Origin: Thermogemmata fonticola
GTDB lineage: Bacteria; Planctomycetota; Planctomycetia; Gemmatales; Gemmataceae
DNA length: 55,205 nt
Assembly (NCBI RefSeq): GCF_013694095.1
Contig: NZ_JACEFB010000021.1
Coordinates: 1-55,205, forward strand
Direction: 5' to 3'
Position numbers and translations under genes: made by a program. Below, in pieces: positions 11,436 to 20,299 of this stretch. The notes under the pieces were generated by a model that saw nothing but the letters and a program-made list of their open reading frames with translations, ran no database searches and was not told where the DNA came from. Each line of letters begins with the position of its first letter. Position 1 is the stretch's first letter.

Positions 11436-11788
11436 GTGACACGCATCCTGCTCGAACCCTGCGGCCAGGATTGGCTCGCCGCCCTCGCCCCCCGACTCCA
11501 CCTCATCCCGCCTATCGAACCCGAAAACCCCGATCCCGCCCTCGCCACCATCCAACGCCTCCCCGACAGAGTCTTCCGCTCCACTACCCCCAACCCTACC
11601 TCCTCCATCTCGAAGTCCAATCGAGTTGGGAATCCACCCTTCCTCAGCGGCTGCTGGAATACAATGTTTTGCTCCGTAGTCGACGGCGTCTGCCGGTGCA
11701 GAGTGTGGGGCCTTTGCTCCATCGTCGGGTGGAGCCTCCCGCCTCCTGTGGTCTTCGGGAGTATCGGGACGAAGCCGGGTGTACCTAG
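11436..11788 (+). pseudogene. Frameshifted remnant of an Rpn/YhgA-like PD-(D/E)XK nuclease (transposase-like) gene
   Basis: Two adjacent frames together read like one Rpn/DUF4351-type protein. The upstream frame gives QDWLAALAPRL and DPALATIQRLPDRVFR, which matches the N-terminal part ('DWL..L', 'D..L.T....DKV.RV'). The downstream frame gives HYPQPYLLHLEVQSSWE and LPQRLLEYNVLLRSRRRLPV, matching the catalytic ExQ segment (LEVQS) and the following 'RLLRYNVLL..R..LPV.SV' block. The switch is a -1 shift near 11577-11583. Past LPVQSV the reading degenerates and stops at 11788, far short of the usual 250-300 residues. The family is widespread and often decays in planctomycetes and cyanobacteria. 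The flanking bases 11167-11435 and 11789-11972 show nothing else recognisable. Confidence 0.65.
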
Positions 11789-11972
11789 ATTCTCTGGGGG
11801 TGGGGGCTGAACCCGCGAGGTGTTTCCCCAGACTTAGCAGAGCTGCCCGGCAGGGACCCTCCAGAAAATCTGGCTGCACCCAACGTGTAGGACTTGGCGG
11901 GTTGGGCTTGACGGCGAGGGAAGCGGTGGGGTGTAGTAGGCAGGGTGTGGGGCGAAGGGAAGGGATAGCTCA

Positions 11973-14333
11973 ATGGCTCGGATAGGTGAGTTAGCTGTGA
12001 CGTGGCACGAGGCGAAGAGCGGCAGGATGACTTTAGGGCAAATCTGGCAGATTCCTGTGTTTCTGCTCGGAGTGGCGGTGTTTACGGCGGCGCATTTGGG
12101 CTGGCTGCCGTCGTGGACGGAGGACGAAGCGTCGGCCTACGGTCGGCTGGTGGAGCAACTCCAGGAGGCATGCCAGCGGGTAACGCCAGACCGGGAGGAG
12201 ATTCGGACCCTGGTCGAGGCACTGGCGGCGCGCGGCGACCCACCGGCACAGTGGGAGCAGCAGGGGCGGTATGCTTTGGGGAGCGGTTACGTTCGGCTGG
12301 CGGAACTGACCGGTGACGAAACCGAGGCGCAGTCCTACTGGCAGGCCGCGCTGAAGCAATTGGAGCAGGTGCAGGCTGAGGCCCTGGACCCCAGCGAGCG
12401 TCCGCGGTGGACATTCCGGCTGACTAAGGCGCGGGCAGCGGCGCAACAGCAACCTCCGCCCGCCGAGGGGGACATCCGCGTCTGGATCGCGGTGCTCGCC
12501 GCGGTGCCCTACGGGGAAGATGCCGGGGACGCAGGGCGCCTGCAAGCGGAGCTGGCCCTGCGCCTGTCCCCGCCGGATTGGCCCACAGCACGGGAGGGAT
12601 TGACGAAGTATCTGCTTGGTGCGGGTCTGGCGACGCCGCCGCCATCCCTTGCCCGCGCCAAGCTGAAGCTGGGGGAACTCCTCGTCCGCCGCAAAGACTG
12701 GGCCCAGGCCCGCAAGTGGCTGGAGCAGATCGGTCCGGAGGCGGCCGTAGCTGTGCAGGCGTCGGGCCGCTTTCTCCTAGCTCAGGTCAAAATTGCGGAG
12801 GATGACTGGCAAGGTGCCGCACGAGACCTGGAGCTGCTCCGCGGGTTGAGCGGGATTGATCCGTCCCTGCGCCGCCGGGCCGCCTATCATTTGGCCTGGT
12901 GCAAGCAGCAAATGCGGGAATACCACGCTGCACTGTCCCTCTACGAAGAAGCTGCGGGAGGCGAACCGCCGGAGTCCCAAGCGGCAGCCTTGCGCCTGGC
13001 TGAGTTGCTGCTCAAAGAGCCGACCTCGGAGCGTCGGCGGCGGGCCGTCCCGTATCTGCAACAGGCTACCCGCGGGCTGTCCGGCCCTCAGTCTTGGCGC
13101 AATCCGTTTCTGCGCCTGAATGAAGCGGTGCCCATCTTCGAGCTGGCCGCAGGAGTGCTGACAGAAGATGGACAGTTCGAGGCCGCTCTGAGCGTGGTGG
13201 AAGCCTACCGTCCCCTCTGTCAGCAAGGACGGGAGCGGGAGAAGCGCGCCGAGGTGCTATCCGCCTGGGTGGAGGCGTTGCAGCGTCGGGGCGAACCGCT
13301 GGCTGAGCGGGCTATGGCCGCCGCGCAGGAATACGAACAATTGGCCGGCGTGTCCGCGCCGTCCGCCCAACAAGGCGAATGGCTCCGCCGCGCTGCCCTC
13401 CTCTACCGCCAGGCTGGACAATTGCCGCTGGCCATCGCCACGCTTCGCCGGGCCGTCCGGCTCCCTGACCTGCCCGAATCCCTCGCCGGAACACTCTGGG
13501 CGGAACTCGCCGAAACCCTCATTGCCGCCGAACAGCCCCTTCCCGACATCCTCCAAGCCTTCAACGAAGCCCTGGCGAGTTCCGGTCCCGCTGCCACACG
13601 CGTCCGCTATCGCTTGGCCCGCCGCTTCATCGACAGCCGGGACAACCGCCTGCGCCCCCTCGCCCTCGCCCTCTTTGAACAGATCGCCACCCAGCAGACC
13701 CTCTCCGAAACCGAGCGGGACTACCACGAACGCGCCCTCATCGAGCTGGCCCATGACCACATCCGCGCCGGACGATTCGCCGAAGCCGAAGTCTGGCTGC
13801 GCAAGCAGATCGCCCTTTACCCTGCGGGTCCCGAAGCTCCCTTGGCCCGCTTGCTCCTGGGCATTTGCCTCGTGCAGCGTTCCACTGCCCCGCCGCCGCT
13901 TCAGCCCGACCCCTCCGCCGCCCAACGCTTGCGTGAAGAGGCCGCCCAACTGTTCCGTCAAGTCATCGACGAAATGGAACGCCACCACCAGCGGCACGGC
14001 CAACTCGACGAACGGCAAGCCTGGCTCCGCCTCCAGGCCCACCTGCGGCTCCTGCAAACTTACCTGCTCCTGAATACCCCAAAATCCCTCAATGAACTCC
14101 TCTTCGAGGCCGACCGCCTCCGCGAACACCACCGCGGCACCGTGGAGGAACTCATCATCCTCAGCCTCATGTATCACGCCTTCAAACTCAAGGGTGACCC
14201 CGTCCGCGAACGCCAAATCCGCGACCAGATGAAGGAACTGTTCGACCGCCTTCCCCCAGATGCTTTCCCAGCCAGCAGCGGCGAATACAGCCGTTCCTAT
14301 TGGCAAAAGGTCTGGTTCGCCAGCGAACGCTGA
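11973..14333 (+). CDS. Large membrane-anchored tetratricopeptide-repeat protein
   Basis: This is a 786-residue protein with one N-terminal membrane helix (about residues 24-42, WQIPVFLLGVAVFTAAHLGW) and otherwise helical, Ala/Leu/Arg-rich sequence with degenerate TPR-type pairs, for example LARAKLKLGELLVRRKDWAQ, the segment after LRRRAAYHLAWCKQQ, and ALIELAHDHIRAGRFAEAEV. Such proteins are scaffolds; the soluble part is probably periplasmic or cytosolic with the helix as anchor. The ATG at 11973 has a GAAGGG-like site a little far upstream; an in-frame ATG at 12027 would still retain the helix. Codon use shifts from G/C-ending to strongly C-ending in the second half. It is a single gene ahead of a convergent DUF1559 gene. 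No enzyme motif is seen. Confidence 0.82.
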   Translation: MARIGELAVTWHEAKSGRMTLGQIWQIPVFLLGVAVFTAAHLGWLPSWTEDEASAYGRLVEQLQEACQRVTPDREEIRTLVEALAARGDPPAQWEQQGRYALGSGYVRLAELTGDETEAQSYWQAALKQLEQVQAEALDPSERPRWTFRLTKARAAAQQQPPPAEGDIRVWIAVLAAVPYGEDAGDAGRLQAELALRLSPPDWPTAREGLTKYLLGAGLATPPPSLARAKLKLGELLVRRKDWAQARKWLEQIGPEAAVAVQASGRFLLAQVKIAEDDWQGAARDLELLRGLSGIDPSLRRRAAYHLAWCKQQMREYHAALSLYEEAAGGEPPESQAAALRLAELLLKEPTSERRRRAVPYLQQATRGLSGPQSWRNPFLRLNEAVPIFELAAGVLTEDGQFEAALSVVEAYRPLCQQGREREKRAEVLSAWVEALQRRGEPLAERAMAAAQEYEQLAGVSAPSAQQGEWLRRAALLYRQAGQLPLAIATLRRAVRLPDLPESLAGTLWAELAETLIAAEQPLPDILQAFNEALASSGPAATRVRYRLARRFIDSRDNRLRPLALALFEQIATQQTLSETERDYHERALIELAHDHIRAGRFAEAEVWLRKQIALYPAGPEAPLARLLLGICLVQRSTAPPPLQPDPSAAQRLREEAAQLFRQVIDEMERHHQRHGQLDERQAWLRLQAHLRLLQTYLLLNTPKSLNELLFEADRLREHHRGTVEELIILSLMYHAFKLKGDPVRERQIRDQMKELFDRLPPDAFPASSGEYSRSYWQKVWFASER

Positions 14334-14382
14334 GCGTCCAGGAGCATGGCCGTCCTTCCCTCGGATTGCCGCAGAAGTGCCG

Positions 14383-14413
14383 AAGCCGTCTCTGCCGAAG
14401 GCTTGAGTTTTTT
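14383..14413 (+). terminator. Weak candidate terminator after the TPR gene
   Basis: AAGCC (14383-14387) can pair with GGCTT (14400-14404) around a 12-base loop, and a run of six T follows three bases later (14408-14413). The short stem makes it a weak candidate. Confidence 0.3.
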
Positions 14414-14461
14414 CAGCCAGAGACTGGACGTGCGGGAAGAGGAGGATGGGACATAGGGCTG

Positions 14462-15343
14462 TCACCAGTCGGGGCCGAGGACTTCGCCGCCGTTGGGACT
14501 CACCGCTGCCCAGAACGTCTGCGGACTGATCTGAGGAGAGATCATCCGCACGCTGCCGTCCGCCAACCCTGCCAACAGGCCATGCGTGTAGGGACTCTGA
14601 GGAATGCGGGGGTCGGCCTCCTCGATCTTGGGACGGAGCTGGAAGGTCACGCTCTGCGCCTCCGCCGACCCCGGCAAGACATCCCGACAATACGGATTGG
14701 CAAACGTCGGCGGCAAAATATCGAATTCACCTCCCCCCACGCCAAATAGGGGCCGATTCACAAACCAATTCCAGAATTTCTTAGAGACATGTGTTTTTTG
14801 TCCTTTTTGTTTCATGATATTTGCATAGTGTGTTGTGATTTCAATGGTGTTGGACATCCCATCACGGATTATAGCTAATCTCCGGGAATTGAACTCCTTG
14901 TGAATCAATCCATTGACGCCGTAACTAGATACTTGATTTTCCTGGATAAAGAGCGAAGGGTCATCCTGGTTGAGATAGGGTGGCATTTTGATAGTTTCAT
15001 ATGTCGTATCGTTGGGACCATTAGGATAAACCATTTTGTAATAGACACCTTGTTCGAGATAGGGCAGGATACCGATAAATGGTTTATCACTACCGATCCA
15101 GTCATGGTTATCGGCATACATATGGATCGCCAGCGTGATCTGTTTGACCTTGTTTTTCTCCCGCAGCAGGGAAGCAGCCGAGCGCACCTTCTGCACCGCG
15201 GGCAGGAGCAAGGCCAGCAGGATCGCCACAATGGCAACCGCTACTAAAAACTCCAGCAGGCTGAGCGCCGGGCGGTTTTCGCATCCTCCAGGGTTTGTGT
15301 TTTCCCCAGCTCCTCTCTTCCTGATGTGACGAACCATTGACAT
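14462..15343 (-). CDS. Divergent DUF1559 prepilin-like protein
   Basis: This 293-residue protein has the planctomycete DUF1559 layout: a positively charged N-terminus, a pilin-like hydrophobic helix (LSLLEFLVAVAIVAILLALL, then [12 protein letters not shown]), the later VSSYGVNG and RDGMSNTIEITTHYA segments, and a C-terminal H-type block with LAGLADGSVRMISPQIS. The family is thought to be exported and assembled by a type II/IV-like system. It is unusual in lacking the standard G-FTLIELL cleavage site seen in its two paralogues in this window; it reads PALSLLEFLV instead, although the Glu at position 5 is kept. The central part (about 14760-15120) is clearly more AT-rich than neighbouring genes. 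GGGGGAGG precedes the ATG at 15343. No partner lipoprotein gene is adjacent. Confidence 0.88.
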   Translation of the reverse strand: MSMVRHIRKRGAGENTNPGGCENRPALSLLEFLVAVAIVAILLALLLPAVQKVRSAASLLREKNKVKQITLAIHMYADNHDWIGSDKPFIGILPYLEQGVYYKMVYPNGPNDTTYETIKMPPYLNQDDPSLFIQENQVSSYGVNGLIHKEFNSRRLAIIRDGMSNTIEITTHYANIMKQKGQKTHVSKKFWNWFVNRPLFGVGGGEFDILPPTFANPYCRDVLPGSAEAQSVTFQLRPKIEEADPRIPQSPYTHGLLAGLADGSVRMISPQISPQTFWAAVSPNGGEVLGPDW

Positions 15344-15646
15344 GACAGAACCTCCCCCTCACCATCCGAAACTTCGGGGTTCACCTGGGAATTGATGGAG
15401 ATAGGTCCTCCGAAATACGGAGAACGCAAGATATCGAACAAACACGATGGGAAGATGTTGTTACAACCATAAGCGTAATTGATCTTCGGAGTGCAAGCAA
15501 GAGGGATAGGTAAAAGTTTTTTGGTTGGCAGATGAAGGGGGAGAGGGACGGGGAGTGAGCTGTCCCCTTTTCGGTGGCGGGTTGCTGTTGGAGTGGTATG
15601 GTCTCGTTCCGCGTAGGGTCAGCAGGACGGGCGTGCCCGTAGGGTG
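15344..15646. other. Upstream region of the divergent DUF1559 gene
   Basis: This is a locally AT-rich stretch of about 300 bases. On the minus strand a TTGCAC-like -35 element (15491-15496) lies near a poor -10 around 15468-15473, a weak candidate promoter for the DUF1559 gene. No coding sequence was recognised. Confidence 0.35.
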
Positions 15647-16642
15647 TCAGCGTGAGGTGATGCGGAGGAGGATTTTGCCGCCTTTGCCGGGGCGTTGGGC
15701 GTGATCGAGGGCGTCGCGGAACTGTTCGAGGGGATAGACGGCGGCGATGGCGGACTGGAGGATGCCGCGCTGGATGAGCTGGCGGACGGAGCGGAAGAAG
15801 CGGAGGAGGCGGAGGACGTTTTGTTGGCGGAGCCAGCGGGCGAGCCAAAAGCCCTGGATGTGCAGGCCGGTGCTGATGAGGAAGCGGGGGTCCACCTGAA
15901 GAGGGGCCTCGGCGAGGGAGCCGTAGATGAGGCAGCGGGCTTGGGGGGCGAGGGCGGCGAGGAGTTGGGAGCCGAGTTCCCCGCCGACGCAATCGACGGC
16001 ATAGCGGACGCCTTGGGGAGCCAGGCGCGCCACCTGCTGAGGGAGCGGTTCGCCGGAAGCAAGGAGGACGGCATCGGCGCCGAGGCGGCGCAATTCCTCG
16101 ATCTGTTCCGGGCGGCGGACGACGTTGAGGGTTCGGAAACGATAGAGCTGTGCGAGGCGGATGATCATTTTGCCGACTTCGCTGGCAGCAGCGGATTGGA
16201 GGAGCCATTCTCCCGGCGGCACCTGGAGGACATAGCGGACCATCGCCAGGGCGGTGGCGGGATTGACGAAGAAGGTGGCGGCTTGCTCGTCGGTCCAGGC
16301 ATCGGGAACGGGGAAGACCTGGCGAGCGGAGGCGATGGTGTACTCGGCCCAGGTGCCGAGGCGCGGTCCAAGGACAGCGACGCGGCGTCCGCCGCGGAGG
16401 CGGGCCAGCCAGCCGCCGCCGTGGGATTCGACCACGCCGACGCCTTCAAAGCCCGGCACGGCGGGGAGAGTCGGTTGCAGGCCGTAGCGCCCGGAAATGT
16501 ACATCAGGTCGGAGGGGTTGATCGGGGCGGCGAGCATCCGGATGAGCACTTCCCCGCGCTGCAAGGGGGGCACGGGGACATCCTCCTGCAAGCGGAGGAC
16601 CTGGCGCGGTTCGCCGGGTTGTTCAAAGACCAATCGTTTCAC
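15647..16642 (-). CDS. Zinc-independent MDR-family enoyl thioester reductase / quinone oxidoreductase
   Basis: This is a 331-residue NAD(P)H-dependent medium-chain dehydrogenase/reductase. The GroES-like N-terminal domain has APINPSDLMYISGRYG and VPGFEGVGVV, which resembles mitochondrial-type 2-enoyl thioester reductase (Etr1/MECR) more than zinc alcohol dehydrogenases, and it lacks the zinc-binding cysteines. The nucleotide-binding domain starts near residue 145 (LLQSAAASEVGKMIIRLAQL; the usual 'A.S.VG' cofactor motif) and includes VRYAVDCVGGELG. The likely reaction is reduction of a carbon-carbon double bond in an enoyl thioester or quinone, but the substrate is not certain. It uses a GTG start with GAGGAG nine bases upstream. 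It is divergent from cardiolipin synthase with 99 bases between the start codons. Confidence 0.85.
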   Translation of the reverse strand: MKRLVFEQPGEPRQVLRLQEDVPVPPLQRGEVLIRMLAAPINPSDLMYISGRYGLQPTLPAVPGFEGVGVVESHGGGWLARLRGGRRVAVLGPRLGTWAEYTIASARQVFPVPDAWTDEQAATFFVNPATALAMVRYVLQVPPGEWLLQSAAASEVGKMIIRLAQLYRFRTLNVVRRPEQIEELRRLGADAVLLASGEPLPQQVARLAPQGVRYAVDCVGGELGSQLLAALAPQARCLIYGSLAEAPLQVDPRFLISTGLHIQGFWLARWLRQQNVLRLLRFFRSVRQLIQRGILQSAIAAVYPLEQFRDALDHAQRPGKGGKILLRITSR

Positions 16643-16726
16643 GCGCAGCGCTCCTCGTGCAGATTCCAGGGGAGGATCGGGCCGCCGAGGTCAGCGGTGG
16701 GAAAGCGGCGGCAGCACCGTCCCTTT

Positions 16727-16735
16727 TGCTATACT
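16727..16735 (+). promoter_or_regulatory. Candidate extended -10 promoter of cls, possibly giving a leaderless transcript
   Basis: TGCTATACT (16727-16735) matches an extended -10 element (TGnTATAAT) with one mismatch. It lies seven bases ahead of the cls start codon at 16742, so transcription would begin at or next to the ATG. There is only a GAGG three bases before the ATG, too close for a usual Shine-Dalgarno site. No good -35 was seen. Confidence 0.35.
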
Positions 16736-16741
16736 GAGGTC

Positions 16742-18190
16742 ATGACGGCGATGCAATTCATCGAGCGATTCTGGCAGGACATAGCCGCCTGGGCGCTGCT
16801 CATCGACATCATCGTCACTGGCTTGACTTTGGTGTGGGTGCTGCATTTGAAGCGGGAGACGATGTCGGCGATCGCCTGGAGCCTGACGGTGATTTTGGTG
16901 CCGTTTCTGGGGGCGTTTTTATTTTTCCTGTTTGGCTATCAGTGGGTGGCGCGGCCTTTACGGCGGAAGCAACAGCGGCGGCGATTATTCCGGCAGATTT
17001 GCGCCTGGTCGTCGGAGGCGAGCGTACCCGTGCCGCGGCGGTGGCAGATGCTGGCCCGGCTGGCGGAACATGCGGAAGGCTTTCCGGTGACGGCGGGGAA
17101 CGCGGTGGAGTTTTACCACGAGGGGAAGCCGCTGTATGCGGCGCTTTTGGAGGCCATCGGAGCGGCCCGGCATCACGTGCATATCGAGTTTTTCATCTTC
17201 CGGTCCGACGCTTGCGGGGAACAGTTCATCGAAGCGTTGAGCGCGGCAGCGCGGCGGGGGGTGATCGTCCGCTTCCTGTACGATTCGATTGGGGCGCATG
17301 ATCTGTCCCGGCGGCTGTTGCGGCACGTGCGCCGAGCAGGCGGCCGGCATGCCCCCTTCCTCCCCGTGCTCAATCCGCTCTACCGCCTGCGGGTGAATCT
17401 CCGCAATCACCGCAAGATCGTCGTGGTGGATGGCCGCGTGGCGTTTACCGGCGGGTTCAACATCGGGCAGGAGTATTTGGGTCTGGACCGGCGTTACGGG
17501 TTTTGGCGCGACACGCACATGCGCCTGGAAGGGCCGGTGGTGGCGGGTTTGCAGCGGCTGTTTTTGGAAGACTGGCATTTCGCAACGGGCGAGGCGGTGA
17601 AAGGCGAGGAGTATTATCCGAAGTGGTCCGAGCCGCAGGGCGAAGTATTGGCCCAGGTGGTGGCATCCGGTCCGGACGGGGAATACAAGGCGATCCGGGA
17701 GACGTATTTTGCGGCGATCGTGCAGGCCCGGCGGCGGGTGTGGCTGGCCAGTCCCTACTTCGTCCCGGATAGCGGCCTGCGCGATGCCCTGTGCCTGGCG
17801 GCCCGCAGCGGCGTCGACGTGCGCTTCCTCACCCTCTTCCGCCCGGACAAATGGCTCCCCTTTCTCGCCGCCCGCTTCTACTGGAGCGACCTGCTCGACG
17901 CCGGCGGCAAAATCTACCAGTACATTCCCGGCATGCTCCACTCCAAATATCTGCTGGTGGATGGACAATGGGCTTCGGTGGGGACGGCCAACTTCGACAA
18001 CCGCAGCCTCTTTCTCAACTTCGAGGTCAACTGCCAGTTCTTTGACACCGCCGTGACGCAGAAGCTGGAGGAGCAGTTTCTCTCCGATTTAGCCCAGGCG
18101 GTACGGGTGGACCGGGAGGTGTTTGCCCAAAGGCCGTGGATGAGCCGCATCTTCGAGAATGGCGCCCGGCTCTTTTCTCCGGTGCTATGA
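16742..18190 (+). CDS. cls: Cardiolipin synthase (phospholipase D superfamily)
   Basis: This is a 482-residue membrane enzyme that joins two phosphatidyl groups to make cardiolipin. Two N-terminal membrane helices (about residues 13-35 and 40-62; WALLIDIIVTGLTLVWVLHL and the segment ending LFFLFGYQW) are followed by two HKD phosphodiesterase motifs: NHRKIVVVDGRVAFTGGFNI (His223) and HSKYLLVDGQWASVGTANFD (His400), both with the Lys and Asp in place. Length and layout match bacterial Cls. The frame is open far upstream, but that part is antisense to the reductase gene and has no family similarity; the ATG at 16742 gives the expected N-terminus. It probably uses its own promoter between the divergent genes. 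Confidence 0.95.
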   Translation: MTAMQFIERFWQDIAAWALLIDIIVTGLTLVWVLHLKRETMSAIAWSLTVILVPFLGAFLFFLFGYQWVARPLRRKQQRRRLFRQICAWSSEASVPVPRRWQMLARLAEHAEGFPVTAGNAVEFYHEGKPLYAALLEAIGAARHHVHIEFFIFRSDACGEQFIEALSAAARRGVIVRFLYDSIGAHDLSRRLLRHVRRAGGRHAPFLPVLNPLYRLRVNLRNHRKIVVVDGRVAFTGGFNIGQEYLGLDRRYGFWRDTHMRLEGPVVAGLQRLFLEDWHFATGEAVKGEEYYPKWSEPQGEVLAQVVASGPDGEYKAIRETYFAAIVQARRRVWLASPYFVPDSGLRDALCLAARSGVDVRFLTLFRPDKWLPFLAARFYWSDLLDAGGKIYQYIPGMLHSKYLLVDGQWASVGTANFDNRSLFLNFEVNCQFFDTAVTQKLEEQFLSDLAQAVRVDREVFAQRPWMSRIFENGARLFSPVL

Positions 18191-18244
18191 GGCGGACCGG
18201 AGCGGGAAAGCGGCGTTCCAGGGCCGGGGTTCGTTCAGCCAGTG

Positions 18245-20053
18245 TCAGGGGGGCGTCTGACTGGAGACGGCGGACAACGCCGGCCCCACGAGACCGCTGA
18301 TGCGGGCCTTGGGCTTGACCAAATCGACGAGGATGGGATCGCGGGTGACCACTTCGCGGATGTTGCCGGCGGCGTCGCGGGCTGTGACTTTGAGATAAAC
18401 ACGGGGAGGCAACCCCGCGGGCACGCGCCAGGCATAGCTGCCGGTGTTAGCGATCCACTGGCCGGTGGAAGGACCGGCGGCCGCACTCGCCGCCGCTTGC
18501 TGGACTTCACTGGTGCTGGTGACAACCGGCTGCCAGGGGCCGTTCGCTTTCTCGCTCCACTGCAAGAGAATGGGATGGGCGCCCCAGTGCTTGTCCACCG
18601 CCTTCCATTGTAAGAGCAAGGTCTGGGGCTGCTGCGGGTCCCCCACGGGCGGATAGACTTCCACCTGCGGCGGGGTGACATCGACGATGACGCGCAGGTC
18701 GGGGGCATCGCCGCTGATTGGCTCGCGCTCGCTCAGTCCGGCGCCGCTGACCGGCACGATGCGGAAGCCGTAGCTCCCCTCCGGCTGCGGATTCGAGGGC
18801 AGATTCAAATTGACGCGAACGGTGGAACCCTGTGGTTCGTGTTGGCTCCATTTCATCCAAGTGCGGCCGTTATCGCGGGTGACCCAAAGGTCCAGTCGGC
18901 TCAGGCCGGAGGGTCCGCGTGCTTCGACTTCGTAGGCCAAATCGAAGGCCAAGTAATTGATGACGGTCGCGCGTGTTTCCTCCACCTGGGGCGGGCCGGA
19001 AGCGGTCGGGGACGGCCAAGTGGGAACCGGAGCTGTGGCCAGCGGAGAGGCCGAAGAGGCGAGCGGCGAAGCGGCTGCCGGGCGGGATTCCACCGTGGGC
19101 AGAGGGCGTTCGCCAGCGGGGGCCGTCGGAGGCGGCGAGGAAGCGGATCCTGGGGCCAAAGGCGGCATCGGAGAGAGCGGCGAAGCCGAGGACGGAGTGG
19201 GCAGGTTTCCTGGGGGAACAAGCGGCGGAGCAGGCGGTAGCGTCGGAGCTACCGGGAACGGCGGCGTGCCCGGTCCCGGCACCGCGGGCGCGGCGGGTGC
19301 AGACGGGGCCAGCGGCGCCGGCGGAGGAATGCCCCCCGCTTCGGGAACGGGCACCCCCGTGGAAGAAGCCGGTGCAATCGGCCCGGTTCCTGGGCCAGCG
19401 CTAGCGGTAGCCGCCCCTGCGCGCCACCCCTCCGCCGCCGGTACCACCTGGACCACTTCCCCCTTGTTCCCCGCGAGATCATAGGCGGTGACGCGCAGCT
19501 CCACGGCTTGCGGCGCACGCATCGGGAAGCGGACGCCATGATACACCCCCGGCGCCAGCCGCACTTCCTGCCATTCTCCGCCGGAGCCAACGGGGCGCAC
19601 GTGGACCTGCGTCTTGGCTTCCGCCGGATAGGTATCCTCGATCATCCACTCCGCGATGATCTCCTCTCCCTGCCGCTGCAAAGTCGTCAAACGTACACGA
19701 GGCGGCGTCGTGTCAATGAGCACCTTGAGGTCCGGAAGCGTGCGGGTCAAATCCGCGGGCACTTGCCGACCCTGCACATCCTCCTCGACCATGATGAACC
19801 AATACAGCCCGTCTTCCTTGGCGTGAAAGGTGAAATGGTCCTGATCTGGCGAGACCGCCGCTTCCTGATACCAGGTATTCTCTCCATTGCGGGCGACGAA
19901 TAATTTCATCTGCCGGATGTGCCGCCGGTCCTTTTCGTACTTGATGGGCAGCTTGAGCGTACGGGAGTTGATCGGGATGTAGTCTCCGCCGGGCGAAGGG
20001 TTCGGTGGTTGGGCCACACTCCATCCCATAAGAAAGACTATCGCGTAGGACAT
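18245..20053 (-). CDS. Secreted protein with Ig-like/fibronectin-like domains and a long Pro-rich linker
   Basis: This 602-residue protein has a short hydrophobic N-terminus (MSYAIVFLMGWSVA), consistent with export. Residues about 20-230 hold beta-rich Ig-like modules (IDTTPPRVRLTTLQRQGEEI, VTAYDLAGNKGEV). Then comes a Pro/Ala/Ser-rich linker of about 130 residues, and then a second set of related modules (LWVTRDNGRTWMKWSQHEPQ, VDVTPPQVEVYPPVGDPQQP, VTARDAAGNIREVVTRDPI). The 'TPP.V' and 'D.AGN' motifs are those of Ig-like repeats in bacterial surface proteins. The start at 20053 has GGGAGGGGG just ahead; a longer frame to 20110 lacks support. It converges on cls. It is probably a cell-surface or periplasmic structural or binding protein; no catalytic motif is seen. 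Confidence 0.82.
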   Translation of the reverse strand: MSYAIVFLMGWSVAQPPNPSPGGDYIPINSRTLKLPIKYEKDRRHIRQMKLFVARNGENTWYQEAAVSPDQDHFTFHAKEDGLYWFIMVEEDVQGRQVPADLTRTLPDLKVLIDTTPPRVRLTTLQRQGEEIIAEWMIEDTYPAEAKTQVHVRPVGSGGEWQEVRLAPGVYHGVRFPMRAPQAVELRVTAYDLAGNKGEVVQVVPAAEGWRAGAATASAGPGTGPIAPASSTGVPVPEAGGIPPPAPLAPSAPAAPAVPGPGTPPFPVAPTLPPAPPLVPPGNLPTPSSASPLSPMPPLAPGSASSPPPTAPAGERPLPTVESRPAAASPLASSASPLATAPVPTWPSPTASGPPQVEETRATVINYLAFDLAYEVEARGPSGLSRLDLWVTRDNGRTWMKWSQHEPQGSTVRVNLNLPSNPQPEGSYGFRIVPVSGAGLSEREPISGDAPDLRVIVDVTPPQVEVYPPVGDPQQPQTLLLQWKAVDKHWGAHPILLQWSEKANGPWQPVVTSTSEVQQAAASAAAGPSTGQWIANTGSYAWRVPAGLPPRVYLKVTARDAAGNIREVVTRDPILVDLVKPKARISGLVGPALSAVSSQTPP

Positions 20054-20299
20054 CGCCCCCTCCCGTGGACGAGCGGGTTTGCCGCTTTTCCCCCTTAGGG
20101 CGAGGCGCACACCCGCGCCTCTTCCGTTTGTATCGGTCCGCGGGGTTGGAAAATTGAATCCGAATGAAAGGAATCAAGCGAGACTGGCGAAGGCAGCGAA
20201 GATCCGGGCTTTGCGGTCCCTCCCTGGCCAGATCAGGACATGCGGCGAATGATCCCGCGAGGGGAAAAGGCTCGCCCAGCAGAAGGGGCGGAGGATGCG

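Noticed and set aside
11150-11879. Minus-strand open frames between the TerB and TPR genes
   Set aside because: They overlap the plus-strand Rpn remnant, which explains the sequence better; they show no motif of their own.
13257-14690. Minus-strand 477-residue open frame across the TPR gene
   Set aside because: Gly/Glu-rich antisense translation with no motif; the plus strand is the coherent TPR protein.
15695-16741. N-terminal extension of cls
   Set aside because: The extra sequence is the antisense of the enoyl-reductase gene and shows no membrane or PLD similarity.
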